From Hymenobacter sp. HSC-4F20 (GTDB lineage Bacteria; Bacteroidota; Bacteroidia; Cytophagales; Hymenobacteraceae): a stretch of DNA of 64,000 nucleotides. The stretch covers positions 620,001 to 684,000 of the forward strand of contig NZ_JAHZTD010000002.1 of NCBI RefSeq assembly GCF_019599275.1, read 5' to 3'. Shown here in pieces: positions 1 to 8,006 of the stretch. Positions within the stretch are counted from its first letter, which is position 1. Each line of letters starts with the position of its first letter. The position numbers were made by a program, and so were the translations under genes. The notes under the pieces were generated by a model. That model did no database searches. It saw only the letters and a list, made by a program, of their open reading frames with translations, and was not told the origin of the DNA.

Positions 1-749
1 CATTGGGGGCCGAGTGGCAGGTGTGGCAAACAAAACGGCAGCAACTTTCGCTTAAGGCCAGTGCTTCCCGCAGCTACCGGGCCCCGACCCTCAACGAGCG
101 GTTTTGGCCCCAGGGTGGCGACCCTAACTTGCGCCCGGAACGTGGTTACGGCTACGAGGGGGGCTTGCAGCACACGTTCCGGCCTGCTGCCTTGCTCACA
201 CTGGTCTCGGAGCTAACGGCCTACCGTCAGCTCGTGGACGATTGGGTGGAGTGGACCTCCGACCCGCGCACTACTTATACTACGCCGCGCAACTTACGCC
301 AGGTACGGGCTCAGGGTCTGGAAGTCAGCTCCCAGGCCATGTGGCAGTCTGGGACGTATCGCCTCAGTGCACGCGCGAGTTACGCCCTCACCCAGTCGGA
401 GAAAACCAAGGGCAATGCTACCGACCAGTTAGCACCGGGCCAGCAACTCGCCTACGTACCCCTGCACAGCGCGGCTCTCACCACCGAACAGGGCTGGCAC
501 GGCTGGCAGCTTACCACGGCCCTGCGCTATACCGGCTACCGCTATATCTACTCCGGCAACGGCCGGTATCTGCCTTCCTACGTGCTGCTTAACGCGACTC
601 TGGGCTATAAGCTCAAGCTTACCCCGGCGCTGGGTTTGCTAGTGGCGGCACAGGGCTTCAACCTTACTAATCAAGCCTATCAGGTGTACGAGGCCCGGGC
701 CATGCCCCCGCGCTGGGGCAGCCTGAGCCTGCGCCTAAGCTGGCGCTGA
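1..749 (+). CDS. TonB-dependent receptor, C-terminal part (5' partial)
   Basis: The last 248 residues or so of an outer-membrane TonB-dependent receptor. The gene enters from outside the window, so no start is assigned. Barrel signatures are visible: SRSYRAPTLNER followed by NLRPERGYGYEGG, then amphipathic strands with many aromatic residues, ending in a typical last strand (SLSLRLSWR). The YRAPTLNER type resembles BtuB and siderophore receptors more than SusC proteins. A surface beta-propeller lipoprotein begins 35 bases downstream on the same strand, so the two are probably one operon; such receptor-propeller pairs are known in Bacteroidota uptake loci, often for corrinoids or metals. The substrate cannot be told from this fragment. 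The family call is secure. Confidence 0.88.
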   Translation, partial: LGAEWQVWQTKRQQLSLKASASRSYRAPTLNERFWPQGGDPNLRPERGYGYEGGLQHTFRPAALLTLVSELTAYRQLVDDWVEWTSDPRTTYTTPRNLRQVRAQGLEVSSQAMWQSGTYRLSARASYALTQSEKTKGNATDQLAPGQQLAYVPLHSAALTTEQGWHGWQLTTALRYTGYRYIYSGNGRYLPSYVLLNATLGYKLKLTPALGLLVAAQGFNLTNQAYQVYEARAMPPRWGSLSLRLSWR

Positions 750-784
750 TACTGTCATACCTCCTTTTTTCACCTTTTCCCCTT

Positions 785-1879
785 ATGCTACACGCACATC
801 GCCTTAACCCGTTTCTCACCCGTCTTTTCCTGGCGGGTGCCGGAGTCCTTGCTCTCGCCAGCTGCGACCCTGACCAAGAGGAAACCAAACCGATTTATAA
901 CCTCAGCAAAGACGGTAGTAACGTGTTTGTTTTGAATGAGGGTCAGTACGGCACGCCCAACGGCGAAATCAGCCTGTTCAGCAAAACCTCCCGGGAAGTG
1001 CGCGACAATAACGCTTTCCGAACCGTGAATCAGCGTGACCTCGGCGACGTAGTGCAGTCGATGCTGGTGGTGGGCGAGCAGGGCTACGTGGTGCTCAACA
1101 ACAGCAAAAAGGTGCAAGTCCTTAATCTAAAAACCCTGCAGGCGCAGGGCGATGCTATTGAAGGGTTCGAACAGCCACGCTACGCTATTTCGGCAGCAAC
1201 CGATAAAGTGTACGTTACGGAGTGGGTAGTAACAGGTCAGCCCGGCCGGGTAGCGGTGCTTGATACCCGCACCAACAAAATCACGAAGACGATACCGGTA
1301 GGTCGCCAGCCCGAGCGGTTGCTGCTGGCCAACGGCAAAGTATACGTGGCCAACTCCAATGAAAACACCATCAGCGTCATCAACCCCACCACCGATGCCG
1401 TAGAAGCCACAATTACGGTACAGGATGGGCCCAACAGTCTAGAGCAGGACCAGGCGGGTGCCATCTGGGTACTGTGCGGCGGCATCACCCGCTACGGCTC
1501 AACGGCGCCGTACCCGGTACTTTCCTCTACGCCGGCTAGCCTGGTGAAGCTAAACTCTACCGCAACGGCGGCTTCCCTGACCCTGCCCTTCGCCCGCGGC
1601 GGGGCAAGTGGCCTCCGCATCAATACCGCGAAGAATCAGCTGTACTACCGCTTTGGCGGGGCCGTGTACCGCATGAACACCTCCGACGTCGTGCTGCCAG
1701 CTACCCCTCTGATTCGCCGTGCCTTCTACGGCTTGGACATTGACCCCACCGACAACACGATTTACGGTTCCGTAGCTCCTTATACGACCACCGGTAAGTT
1801 TATTCGGTATCAGCCTACGGGCGTAGCTATTGACTCGTTTAACGTAGGCTTGCTGCCCAACGGCTTCGTGTTTTATTAA
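785..1879 (+). CDS. YncE/DUF5074-like surface beta-propeller lipoprotein
   Basis: A 364-residue lipoprotein. The N-terminus is a lipoprotein signal ending in a lipobox with Cys27 (LALASC), followed by an acidic linker. The body shows repeated propeller blades: KVYVTEWVV, KVYVANSNENTISVINP and DAVEATITV are YVTN-type strands, and the length fits a seven-bladed YncE/DUF5074 protein. It probably sits on the outer membrane and helps the receptor encoded just upstream to capture its ligand. The ATG at 785 gives a complete signal peptide and lies 35 bases after the receptor stop, so co-transcription is likely. A strong hairpin at 1920-1952 closes the unit. The substrate is unknown. Confidence 0.85.
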   Translation: MLHAHRLNPFLTRLFLAGAGVLALASCDPDQEETKPIYNLSKDGSNVFVLNEGQYGTPNGEISLFSKTSREVRDNNAFRTVNQRDLGDVVQSMLVVGEQGYVVLNNSKKVQVLNLKTLQAQGDAIEGFEQPRYAISAATDKVYVTEWVVTGQPGRVAVLDTRTNKITKTIPVGRQPERLLLANGKVYVANSNENTISVINPTTDAVEATITVQDGPNSLEQDQAGAIWVLCGGITRYGSTAPYPVLSSTPASLVKLNSTATAASLTLPFARGGASGLRINTAKNQLYYRFGGAVYRMNTSDVVLPATPLIRRAFYGLDIDPTDNTIYGSVAPYTTTGKFIRYQPTGVAIDSFNVGLLPNGFVFY

Positions 1880-1919
1880 TAAGCTACTTCTGCCGGGTAT
1901 CTACTGCGCACGCAGACGT

Positions 1920-1952
1920 ACACGGCCGACTCCTACGGGGAGTCGGCCGTGT
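1920..1952 (+). terminator. Hairpin terminator after the propeller gene
   Basis: A perfect 14-bp stem (ACACGGCCGACTCC against GGAGTCGGCCGTGT) with a 5-base loop begins 41 bases after the stop codon at 1879. It is followed by a short T-containing stretch. Position and strength fit the end of the receptor-propeller operon. Confidence 0.75.
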
Positions 1953-2118
1953 GCATTTGTCAGCAGCAGCCACTACCACTATCTAGCCACCTAGTTAGGC
2001 TGCCCGTCGCTTCACCACCGCCAACAAAGTTATTGGCTACCGGAGTCACGGCGTGGCTCTCTACTGCTTTACGGTGGGCATCAGTCTGAACAAGTCTGGG
2101 GGCTATTACCCTGACAAT

Positions 2119-2192
2119 AGCGCTGACGACCCTAACGGCAACAGCCGGCTCCCACGCGGGGGCCGGCTGTTGCCGTTAGGGTCGTCAGCGCT
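2119..2192. other. Very long perfect hairpin in the convergent intergenic region
   Basis: The arms 2119-2153 and 2158-2192 pair over 35 bases with one G-T wobble, leaving a 4-base loop (ACGC). There is no T-run on either side. It lies 12 bases past the stop of the lipoprotein gene at 2205 on the minus strand, so it may end that transcript or block antisense read-through from the left. The stretch from 1880 to 2204 contains no gene that I can support; it holds only this hairpin and the terminator at 1920. Confidence 0.7.
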
Positions 2193-2204
2193 GAGTTCAT
2201 GGGC

Positions 2205-2483
2205 CTAATCGGCCAGGCCATCGTTGTTTTTGTCTTTGCGGTCGGCACCTTCCTCGTACACCTGGCGGCCGGTGGGAGCCTTCATGGTGTCGCGGTTCAT
2301 ACCGGAGGTAGCCGAGTCGCCGGCTACGCTTTCATTTTCCCGGTTGGGGGACATGCCCAGGTCTTTGGCGTCGCCGCTCTCTACGTTGGTGTCCCCAGGC
2401 TTGTCGCCGGTGTTGCAGGCAGTAAGAGGGGCCGTAAGCAGGGCGGCGGCCGTTAGCATTCGGAGGAAAGCAGCAGTCTTCAT
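2205..2483 (-). CDS. Small lipoprotein of unknown function
   Basis: A 92-residue protein with a lipoprotein signal (lipobox LTAC, Cys23) and a short, highly polar mature part rich in Asp, Glu, Lys, Asn and Gly. The C-terminal RKDKNNDGLAD resembles a single calcium-binding-like Asp/Asn loop, though one loop is not proof of metal binding. The ATG at 2483 gives the complete signal peptide. It stands alone, convergent with the propeller gene and divergent from the gene at 2710. I do not recognise a named family. It is real by its signal peptide, start and stop context, and the hairpin that follows it. Confidence 0.72.
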   Translation of the reverse strand: MKTAAFLRMLTAAALLTAPLTACNTGDKPGDTNVESGDAKDLGMSPNRENESVAGDSATSGMNRDTMKAPTGRQVYEEGADRKDKNNDGLAD

Positions 2484-2683
2484 GGGGTCTGGTTAGGAAG
2501 CGGAAAGAAACGTATACTATTTTGGCCTGTACGGCTGACCGCGTCGCTGGTTTTTGCGTATGAGGATTTACCGCTTCTGTTCCCATCTTTCCACTACCAA
2601 AACTCCCTGAATCCTATGCGTTGTTGCTACTCCTAACCGCCCCCTGCCCGGACCGGCGGTGGCGGCTGAATAGAACAGACTTC

Positions 2684-2691
2684 TATCTTTG
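2684..2691 (+). promoter_or_regulatory. Bacteroidota -7 element (TATCTTTG)
   Basis: TATCTTTG matches TAnnTTTG exactly. It predicts a transcript start near 2697, so the ATG at 2710 is the proper start of the next gene and the upstream TTG at 2689 is excluded because it lies inside the promoter. No clear -33 TTTG is present. Confidence 0.6.
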
Positions 2692-2709
2692 TCTACTTTC
2701 GCCGTCACC

Positions 2710-3063
2710 ATGAATCATCCCGCCCTCCGATTTCTCAGCTCTCACGCCCTGCTGCGCCGCGCCCTTATTCTGGCCGGAATCAGCTTTGTCCTGGCCCTGG
2801 TGCTGGTAGCGTATCTGTTCGGAGTGCAGGACCACTTCTTTGGTCGACTCTCCGGTGCTTTTTTCGTATTTTTCTGGCTACTGGCCGTAACATTTCTGGG
2901 GGTAGTACCCTTTGTAAATTGGGCGGCAGCCAATTGGTTTGGTAAAGAATGGGCCGAAGCACCGATACAACCGGTCCGGCGCCCGCGCTCTAATCCAAAC
3001 TCCGCCACAACCCGTAAACCCACGCGAACCGCAACGCGGCTGAACTCAACCCAACATCCGTGA
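2710..3063 (+). CDS. Small two-helix membrane protein
   Basis: A 117-residue inner-membrane protein of unknown function. Two hydrophobic segments are visible, about residues 19-41 (ALILAGISFVLALVLVAYLF) and 50-72 (AFFVFFWLLAVTFLGVVPFV). A basic, Ser/Thr/Pro-rich tail follows, probably in the cytoplasm. The start was chosen at 2710 because the promoter element at 2684-2691 excludes the earlier TTG. Its stop overlaps the GTG start of the HMA-AraC regulator by four bases, so the two are translationally coupled and probably act together, perhaps in metal or redox sensing. That link is inference. Confidence 0.65.
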   Translation: MNHPALRFLSSHALLRRALILAGISFVLALVLVAYLFGVQDHFFGRLSGAFFVFFWLLAVTFLGVVPFVNWAAANWFGKEWAEAPIQPVRRPRSNPNSATTRKPTRTATRLNSTQHP

Positions 3064-3632
3064 AAACGACGCTCCTCCACATCAAAAATATGGTTTGCCC
3101 ACGCTGCATTGAAGCCGTGCGCAGCCTCCTCGAACAAGCTGGCTACCACCCCACCGACGTTACGCTGGGCCAAGCGCAGCTCGACCAAAGCACTCCCGCT
3201 GACCCAGCCTCGGTAGCGCCCATTCTGCGCGAGGCTGGCTTCGACGTGCTCATGGGCCGCGCCGACCAACTGACCGAGCAAATCAAGAGCGCCCTGGTGG
3301 AATACCTCGAGCACCTGCGCACGGCCCGCATGCCCCTGACTACCTCGGCGTTCCTCACCGACCGGTTTGCGGCTACCTACTCCCACCTGAGCAAAGTATT
3401 CTCTCGCACGGCCAACCTGACCATCGAGAAATACCTGATCCGCCTGAAAATTGAGCGAGTGAAGGAGATGCTGAGCTACAATGAAATGACGCTGAGCGAA
3501 ATTGCTGAGCAAATGCGCTACAGCTCCGGTCAGCATCTGAGCAACCAGTTCCGCCAAGTGACGGGCCGCTCCGTGAGCGAATTCCGCCGCGACCTGCTCC
3601 CCAAGCGCTTGTCGCTGGATCAGCTGGCCTAA
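3060..3632 (+). CDS. HMA-domain / AraC-type transcriptional regulator fusion
   Basis: A 190-residue fusion. Residues 1-65 look like a ferredoxin-fold heavy-metal-associated domain with the metal motif MVCPRC (Cys13 and Cys16), the CxxC that binds Cu(I) and similar metals in CopZ/ATX1 proteins. Residues about 95-185 form an AraC-type double helix-turn-helix; KYLIRLKIERVKEMLSYNE and LSEIAEQMRYSSGQHLSNQF are the two recognition units. There is no separate effector domain, so the HMA part probably is the sensor. The GTG start overlaps the upstream stop. No metal exporter is in the window, so the target is open. A terminator follows at 3655. Confidence 0.8.
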   Translation: MKTTLLHIKNMVCPRCIEAVRSLLEQAGYHPTDVTLGQAQLDQSTPADPASVAPILREAGFDVLMGRADQLTEQIKSALVEYLEHLRTARMPLTTSAFLTDRFAATYSHLSKVFSRTANLTIEKYLIRLKIERVKEMLSYNEMTLSEIAEQMRYSSGQHLSNQFRQVTGRSVSEFRRDLLPKRLSLDQLA

Positions 3633-3654
3633 GAGCATTGCCCTCCTCAGCCCC

Positions 3655-3696
3655 AAAGAACCCTGAAGCTGCTGACGCGCTTCAGGGTTCTTTTTT
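3655..3696 (+). terminator. Intrinsic terminator after the HMA-AraC gene
   Basis: A perfect 15-bp stem (AAAGAACCCTGAAGC and its complement) with a 9-base loop runs straight into TTTTTT. It starts 22 bases after the stop codon. Confidence 0.88.
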
Positions 3697-3766
3697 GCGT
3701 ATTGCTCCAGCCCGCCGGGGGTAGCAGTCAGGGAACGGAGCAGCAGGCCCCCGGGTTAAACGGACG

Positions 3767-3774
3767 TATCTTTG
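3767..3774 (+). promoter_or_regulatory. Bacteroidota -7 element (TATCTTTG)
   Basis: An exact TAnnTTTG match 27 bases before the GTG start at 3801, predicting a short leader for the radical SAM gene. The -33 element is not obvious. Confidence 0.6.
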
Positions 3775-3800
3775 TCGTTCGTCTCTGACTTCGAGCTGCC

Positions 3801-6149
3801 GTGTCCTCTTCGCTTCGCATTCTGCTTATCACCCCGCCACTCACCCAGCTAAACACTCCTTACCCGGCTACGGCCTACCTGAAGGGTTTTTTGGGAGGGC
3901 GCGGCTACCAAGTTACCCAAGCTGATCTGGGCCTGGAACTGGTGCTGAAGCTGTTTTCGCGGGAAGGCCTGGCGCGGGTATTCAACGCCATTGAAACCGG
4001 CGACTATGCCCTCAGCGACAATGCCCGGCGCATGATGCGTCTGCGCCAGAGCTACCTGAGTACCATTGAGCCGGTTATCCGGTTTTTGCAGAATAAAGAC
4101 ACTACCCTGGCCCCGCGCATCTGCCACAGCCGGTTTCTGCCCGAGGCCAGCCGCTTCGACAATGTGGCGGACCTGGAAACGGCTTTCGGCACTATGGGCC
4201 TCACCGACCAGGCCCGGCACCTAGCTACGCTCTACCTCGAAGACCTGGGCGACCTGATCAAGGAAACGGTGGGGCCGCAGTTTGGTTTCTCCCGCTACGC
4301 TGAGAAGCTGGCTATGTCGGCCACTACCTTTGATGCTCTGCACGAAACTTTGCAAGCACCACCCAACCTGCTGGATCAGTTGCTGCTGGAGCTGCTGGAT
4401 GACTTGGTGGCCCGGGTGCAGCCGGACGTGGCTGGATTTACGGTGCCCTTTCCCGGCAACCTGTACGGAGCCCTGCGGCTGGCCCGCCGCATCAAGGAAA
4501 CCACCCCCGCAACCAGAACGCTGATGGGCGGCGGCTACCCCAACACGGAGCTGCGGACTATTCAGGAGCCGCGCTTTTTCGACTATATTGACTACCTGAC
4601 CCTGGACGATGGTGAAGGACCCTGGTTGCGGCTGCTGGAATGGCTGGCGGCTGGTAAGGTGAAGCAACCAGCTGCTGCGGCCTACCAGCCGGCTGGCCGC
4701 TACTTTCTGGCCGCGGCGGGCTCTCTACCGCTGAGTGCCTCCAGTGAGCCGGAGGCCACCCTGGGTAGCGCCAACACCCGCATAGCACCCACTACGCCGC
4801 TGGCACATGTGCAGCAGGCTCCGCTGCAACGCACTTTTCTGCGCAATGCCCAGGGTGTAGTGGAGTACATCAACCAGCCTTTCCCCGATGTGCCGCACCC
4901 TGAGGTAGGCACGCCGGATTATTCTGACTTGCCGCTGACCGAGTACTTATCGGTAATTGAGGTGCTGAACCCCATGCACCGGCTCTGGAGCGACGGGCGC
5001 TGGAACAAGCTCACGGTGGCCCACGGCTGCTACTGGAAGCGCTGCTCCTTCTGCGACGTCACGCTGGACTATATTGCCCGCTACGAAACCGCCCCCGCTA
5101 CCCTGCTAGTAGACCGGATTGAGCAGATTATTGCCCAAACTGGTCAGACGGGTTTCCACTTCGTGGATGAGGCCGCCCCGCCCCTTGCCCTGCGCGACTT
5201 GGCTATTGAATTGCTGAAGCGGCAGGTAAATATTACGTGGTGGGGCAATATTCGCTTCGAAAAAACCTTTACGCCCGACCTGTGCCGCCTGCTGGCAGCC
5301 TCCGGCTGTATTGCCGTGAGCGGCGGGCTAGAAGTAGCCTCCGACCGCCTGCTGGCCTTGATGGAAAAAGGCGTGACCATTGCGCAGGTAGCGCGCGTAA
5401 CGGACGGCTTCACCCAGGCCGGCATCATGGTACATGCCTATCTTATGTACGGCTTCCCGACTCAAACTGCCCAGGAGACAATAGACTCTCTGGAAGTGGT
5501 ACGGCAGCTGTTTCAGGCCGGCATTGTGCAAAGCGGGTACTGGCACCGTTTTTCCATGACGGCCCATTCGCCTGTGGGCAAGAACCCCGCGAAGTACCAG
5601 GTAGCCGCCATTGGCCCCGAGCCCGGCCCCTTCGCCTGGAACGACCTCTGGCACGAAGACCCCACCGGCACCGACCACGAAGCTTTCGGGCCGGGGCTTA
5701 CCAAAGCGTTGTACAACTACCTGCACGGGGTAGCACTGCAGGAGCCGCTGAGCTTCTGGTTTGATTTCCGCACGCCCAAGCCCACGGTGCCTCGCCACTT
5801 GGTTCAGCAGGCGTTGCAGGAGCCAGGCAGGCCTGATGCTACCCGCCCCAACAACCGCCTGTTCTGGCTGGGCAATGCGCCGGAGCTGCGCTACGAGCCA
5901 GGCAAGAAAGGCCAGCGGGCCGTCCTCACATTTTACGAACAAGCCGAAGACTTCGAAGTGAACGTGCCCGCGGCAGTTGGTCGCTGGCTGCACCACCTGC
6001 TGCTCAGCTTGTCTTCCGACTACGATTCAAAAACACTCCTGAAAGATGTCGCGCAGTCTTACCCTGACGCCGTGGGTCAGCCCTGGGAGCAGTTTCTGGC
6101 GTCGCCGGCCTGGCAGCTGCTCCGGGAGAAAGGCTTACTGATTCTGTAG
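3801..6149 (+). CDS. B12-binding-domain radical SAM protein
   Basis: A 782-residue cytoplasmic enzyme. The N-terminal 300 residues have the fold pattern of a cobalamin-binding domain (LLITPPL start, then DVAGFTVPFPGN and TLMGGGYPN). The radical SAM core follows, with its iron-sulfur cysteines in HGCYWKRCSFCD (Cys410, Cys415, Cys418). This is CX4CX2C, not the usual CX3CX2C. Later core motifs are visible: FVDEAAPP, GGLEVASDRLL and YLMYGFPTQT. The C-terminal 200 residues are unassigned. The GTG at 3801 lies 27 bases past a good -7 element. It stands alone, so the reaction cannot be inferred from neighbours. The family is secure, the substrate unknown. Confidence 0.85.
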   Translation: MSSSLRILLITPPLTQLNTPYPATAYLKGFLGGRGYQVTQADLGLELVLKLFSREGLARVFNAIETGDYALSDNARRMMRLRQSYLSTIEPVIRFLQNKDTTLAPRICHSRFLPEASRFDNVADLETAFGTMGLTDQARHLATLYLEDLGDLIKETVGPQFGFSRYAEKLAMSATTFDALHETLQAPPNLLDQLLLELLDDLVARVQPDVAGFTVPFPGNLYGALRLARRIKETTPATRTLMGGGYPNTELRTIQEPRFFDYIDYLTLDDGEGPWLRLLEWLAAGKVKQPAAAAYQPAGRYFLAAAGSLPLSASSEPEATLGSANTRIAPTTPLAHVQQAPLQRTFLRNAQGVVEYINQPFPDVPHPEVGTPDYSDLPLTEYLSVIEVLNPMHRLWSDGRWNKLTVAHGCYWKRCSFCDVTLDYIARYETAPATLLVDRIEQIIAQTGQTGFHFVDEAAPPLALRDLAIELLKRQVNITWWGNIRFEKTFTPDLCRLLAASGCIAVSGGLEVASDRLLALMEKGVTIAQVARVTDGFTQAGIMVHAYLMYGFPTQTAQETIDSLEVVRQLFQAGIVQSGYWHRFSMTAHSPVGKNPAKYQVAAIGPEPGPFAWNDLWHEDPTGTDHEAFGPGLTKALYNYLHGVALQEPLSFWFDFRTPKPTVPRHLVQQALQEPGRPDATRPNNRLFWLGNAPELRYEPGKKGQRAVLTFYEQAEDFEVNVPAAVGRWLHHLLLSLSSDYDSKTLLKDVAQSYPDAVGQPWEQFLASPAWQLLREKGLLIL

Positions 6150-6244
6150 CCGACGAACAAGCGAATACTTCTTCTCTGGATGCTCAGCCCAGTATTTGCT
6201 TTTTCGTAGGCCGTGGCAAAGCTGTTGTCGGCGCAGAGCCTATT

Positions 6245-7354
6245 CTACCGGCTTACCCGGCGCAGCCACTCCGTAAGTTCGTCCCAATAGCCTACGGCGG
6301 GCTTTGGCCACTGCCACTGCCCTTCCGGTGTGGGTTGCCCCGGTTGGATAAACTCGGCCGTAGCCTGCGGATACACGCGCACTTGGCTCCCCGCCTGGTG
6401 GCCCAACGTCCGGCGTAGGTGGCGGGCACTTTCACCGGCTTGCACACTGGTATCCTGGCCAGCATAGAGGGCCAGGGTGGGTACGCTTCCACGGCTGAGC
6501 GGCTGATAGGCGGCCGCCTGGTCGCGGGTGGCGGCCGGAGCCGCTTCCAGGACGACAAAAGCCGCTATCGGTGGCCGGCTTGCCGCGGCGCTTACCAGCG
6601 GCGCCAGCGTTCCTCGCACCCAGCACCCTACCCGCGCCGAGTCAACGAGAGTTTGCCGGCGTAGCGCAGTCAAGGCCGCCCGGGTAATAGCATAGGCAAC
6701 TGAATCGGTCGGCCCTGTAGGGACCGGGGCGGCGGCTACCAGCGTTACAAAGCCGTGGCGGGCTAGGTAAGCCGCCCGGGTTTCTGCCGCAGCGCGGGTA
6801 GCCGGTGCGGCCAACAGCACTAAGGCAGCGTGTTGGGGTAGGGTATCTTCGGGCAACCGCAGGCGCCCAACCTGCGCCTGCCTACCATAGCGCAACGGTA
6901 TAGTTACCTCCCGGAACCCGCGGGAACGGGCTGGGCCGCGACGAACCCACACAAAATCAGCCCGCACACTATCAAAGCTCAGCACCCCGCGCAGAAAGTC
7001 GCCCTCCCGGACGGCCTGAATGCTGATGCCGCCGGGTGGGCTAAGCTGTTGTTCCAGGCGCAGCTGGGGCTCCTGGTAGCTCACGCGTGCGGGTTCAAAC
7101 TCAAGCCCCGGCACCTGCGGAAAGCTAATGTCCGCCTGCAACTGCCCCGATGCCGTTTCCTCCAGTTCCAGGCTCACCCGCAATTCCGCTCCCTGGTAGC
7201 TGACTGGGCCCTCGTAGTGGCCGGTAGGTAGCGGCACGTGCGCTTTCTCCTCTTCCGCGGCCTCGCGGGAGCACGAAGCCAGGGGCACCCATGCGGCCCC
7301 CCATACCACTAGGAGAGCAACAGCAGAAATGGACCGAACAGGTTTCAAGCGCAC
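6245..7354 (-). CDS. Alpha/beta-hydrolase-like lipoprotein, probably inactive
   Basis: A 369-residue protein starting at GTG 7354, with a lipoprotein signal (lipobox LASC, Cys28). The N-terminal 130 residues resemble the beta-rich domain found in front of Bacteroidota alpha/beta hydrolases (GHYEGPVSYQGAELRVSLEL). The C-terminal half follows the hydrolase fold: HAALVLLAAP, then ARHGFVTLVAAAP, then PTLALYAGQDTSVQ. Where a nucleophile elbow GxSxG should stand, the sequence reads VGCWVRGTLAP, without the serine. The acidic-residue segment (YAGQDTSV) is kept. I infer a pseudoenzyme or a binding protein. A near -7 element TATCTTTC lies at 7365-7372. Confidence 0.65.
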   Translation of the reverse strand: MRLKPVRSISAVALLVVWGAAWVPLASCSREAAEEEKAHVPLPTGHYEGPVSYQGAELRVSLELEETASGQLQADISFPQVPGLEFEPARVSYQEPQLRLEQQLSPPGGISIQAVREGDFLRGVLSFDSVRADFVWVRRGPARSRGFREVTIPLRYGRQAQVGRLRLPEDTLPQHAALVLLAAPATRAAAETRAAYLARHGFVTLVAAAPVPTGPTDSVAYAITRAALTALRRQTLVDSARVGCWVRGTLAPLVSAAASRPPIAAFVVLEAAPAATRDQAAAYQPLSRGSVPTLALYAGQDTSVQAGESARHLRRTLGHQAGSQVRVYPQATAEFIQPGQPTPEGQWQWPKPAVGYWDELTEWLRRVSR

Positions 7355-7423
7355 GAACGTAGATGAAAGATAAGCTACAGGACACGGACCGAAGCTAGCT
7401 AAACGGCAGCCACCGCCAAGTGC

Positions 7424-7963
7424 TTAGTGCAGCCCTTTACGCAGAATTAAATCCGTCTGCTCATCGGCGCCTACCATAAATAACTGGACACCAACCTGCT
7501 TGAAGCCAAAGCGCCGATAAAATTCCAGGGCCCGCGTATTCTTTTCCCATACTCCCAATACCACGGCCCTGCTGCCCTGCTGCCGCGCTTCCTCGATAGC
7601 GCGGCGCATCAGGGCGGCACCCAAACCTGTGCCAATCCAGTCTTCGCTTACATAGAGACGCTCAATTTCCAACCGGTCTTCGGGAGTTTTAGCCGCATCC
7701 AGCCCGAGGGAAGAGTGCAGCTTCAGCTTGGCGTAGCCCACTACCTCCTGCACTAGTTGGGCCAGTAGAAATACCGTATTCGGGTCTTGCAACTCAGCAA
7801 GCTGCTTTTCGGGGCCGAAGGTGGCTTCTTCGTAGGCTGCCATATCGTCGGCCGAGTTATGTGCCACGTAGGTTTCGTGGAACAAGCGGCGGCCTAATTC
7901 AGCAAGTTGGGTAGCAGTAGCCAGGTTGCGCTTGGCTACTAGAATACGGAGCGGTGAGGTCAT
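7424..7963 (-). CDS. GNAT family N-acetyltransferase
   Basis: A 179-residue GCN5-related acetyltransferase, probably cytoplasmic. The acetyl-CoA pyrophosphate loop is in DWIGTGLGAALMRRAIEEA (about residues 108-126), preceded by the strand RLEIERLYV and followed by VVLGVWEKNTRALEFYRRFGF, the classic beta5-alpha4 region. The family acetylates amines, from small molecules to protein N-termini; the substrate here is unknown. I chose the ATG at 7963 rather than the in-frame TTG at 7996, because a perfect -7 element lies at 7994-8001 and would include that TTG. The small membrane-protein gene lies upstream on the same strand. Confidence 0.88.
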   Translation of the reverse strand: MTSPLRILVAKRNLATATQLAELGRRLFHETYVAHNSADDMAAYEEATFGPEKQLAELQDPNTVFLLAQLVQEVVGYAKLKLHSSLGLDAAKTPEDRLEIERLYVSEDWIGTGLGAALMRRAIEEARQQGSRAVVLGVWEKNTRALEFYRRFGFKQVGVQLFMVGADEQTDLILRKGLH

Positions 7964-7993
7964 GGCGACAGAAACCAGATCAATGGAAAGCCG

Positions 7994-8001
7994 CAAAGGT
8001 A
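7994..8001 (-). promoter_or_regulatory. Bacteroidota -7 element (TACCTTTG)
   Basis: On the minus strand TACCTTTG matches TAnnTTTG and lies 30 bases before the GNAT start at 7963. It decides that start and shows that the GNAT can be transcribed independently of the membrane-protein gene upstream. Confidence 0.6.
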
Positions 8002-8006
8002 GGAGG

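Noticed and set aside
2742..3656. Minus-strand frame of 304 codons across the membrane-protein and HMA-AraC genes
   Set aside because: It spans two real, overlapping genes with clear motifs and covers their shared junction, which is a sign of shadow coding.
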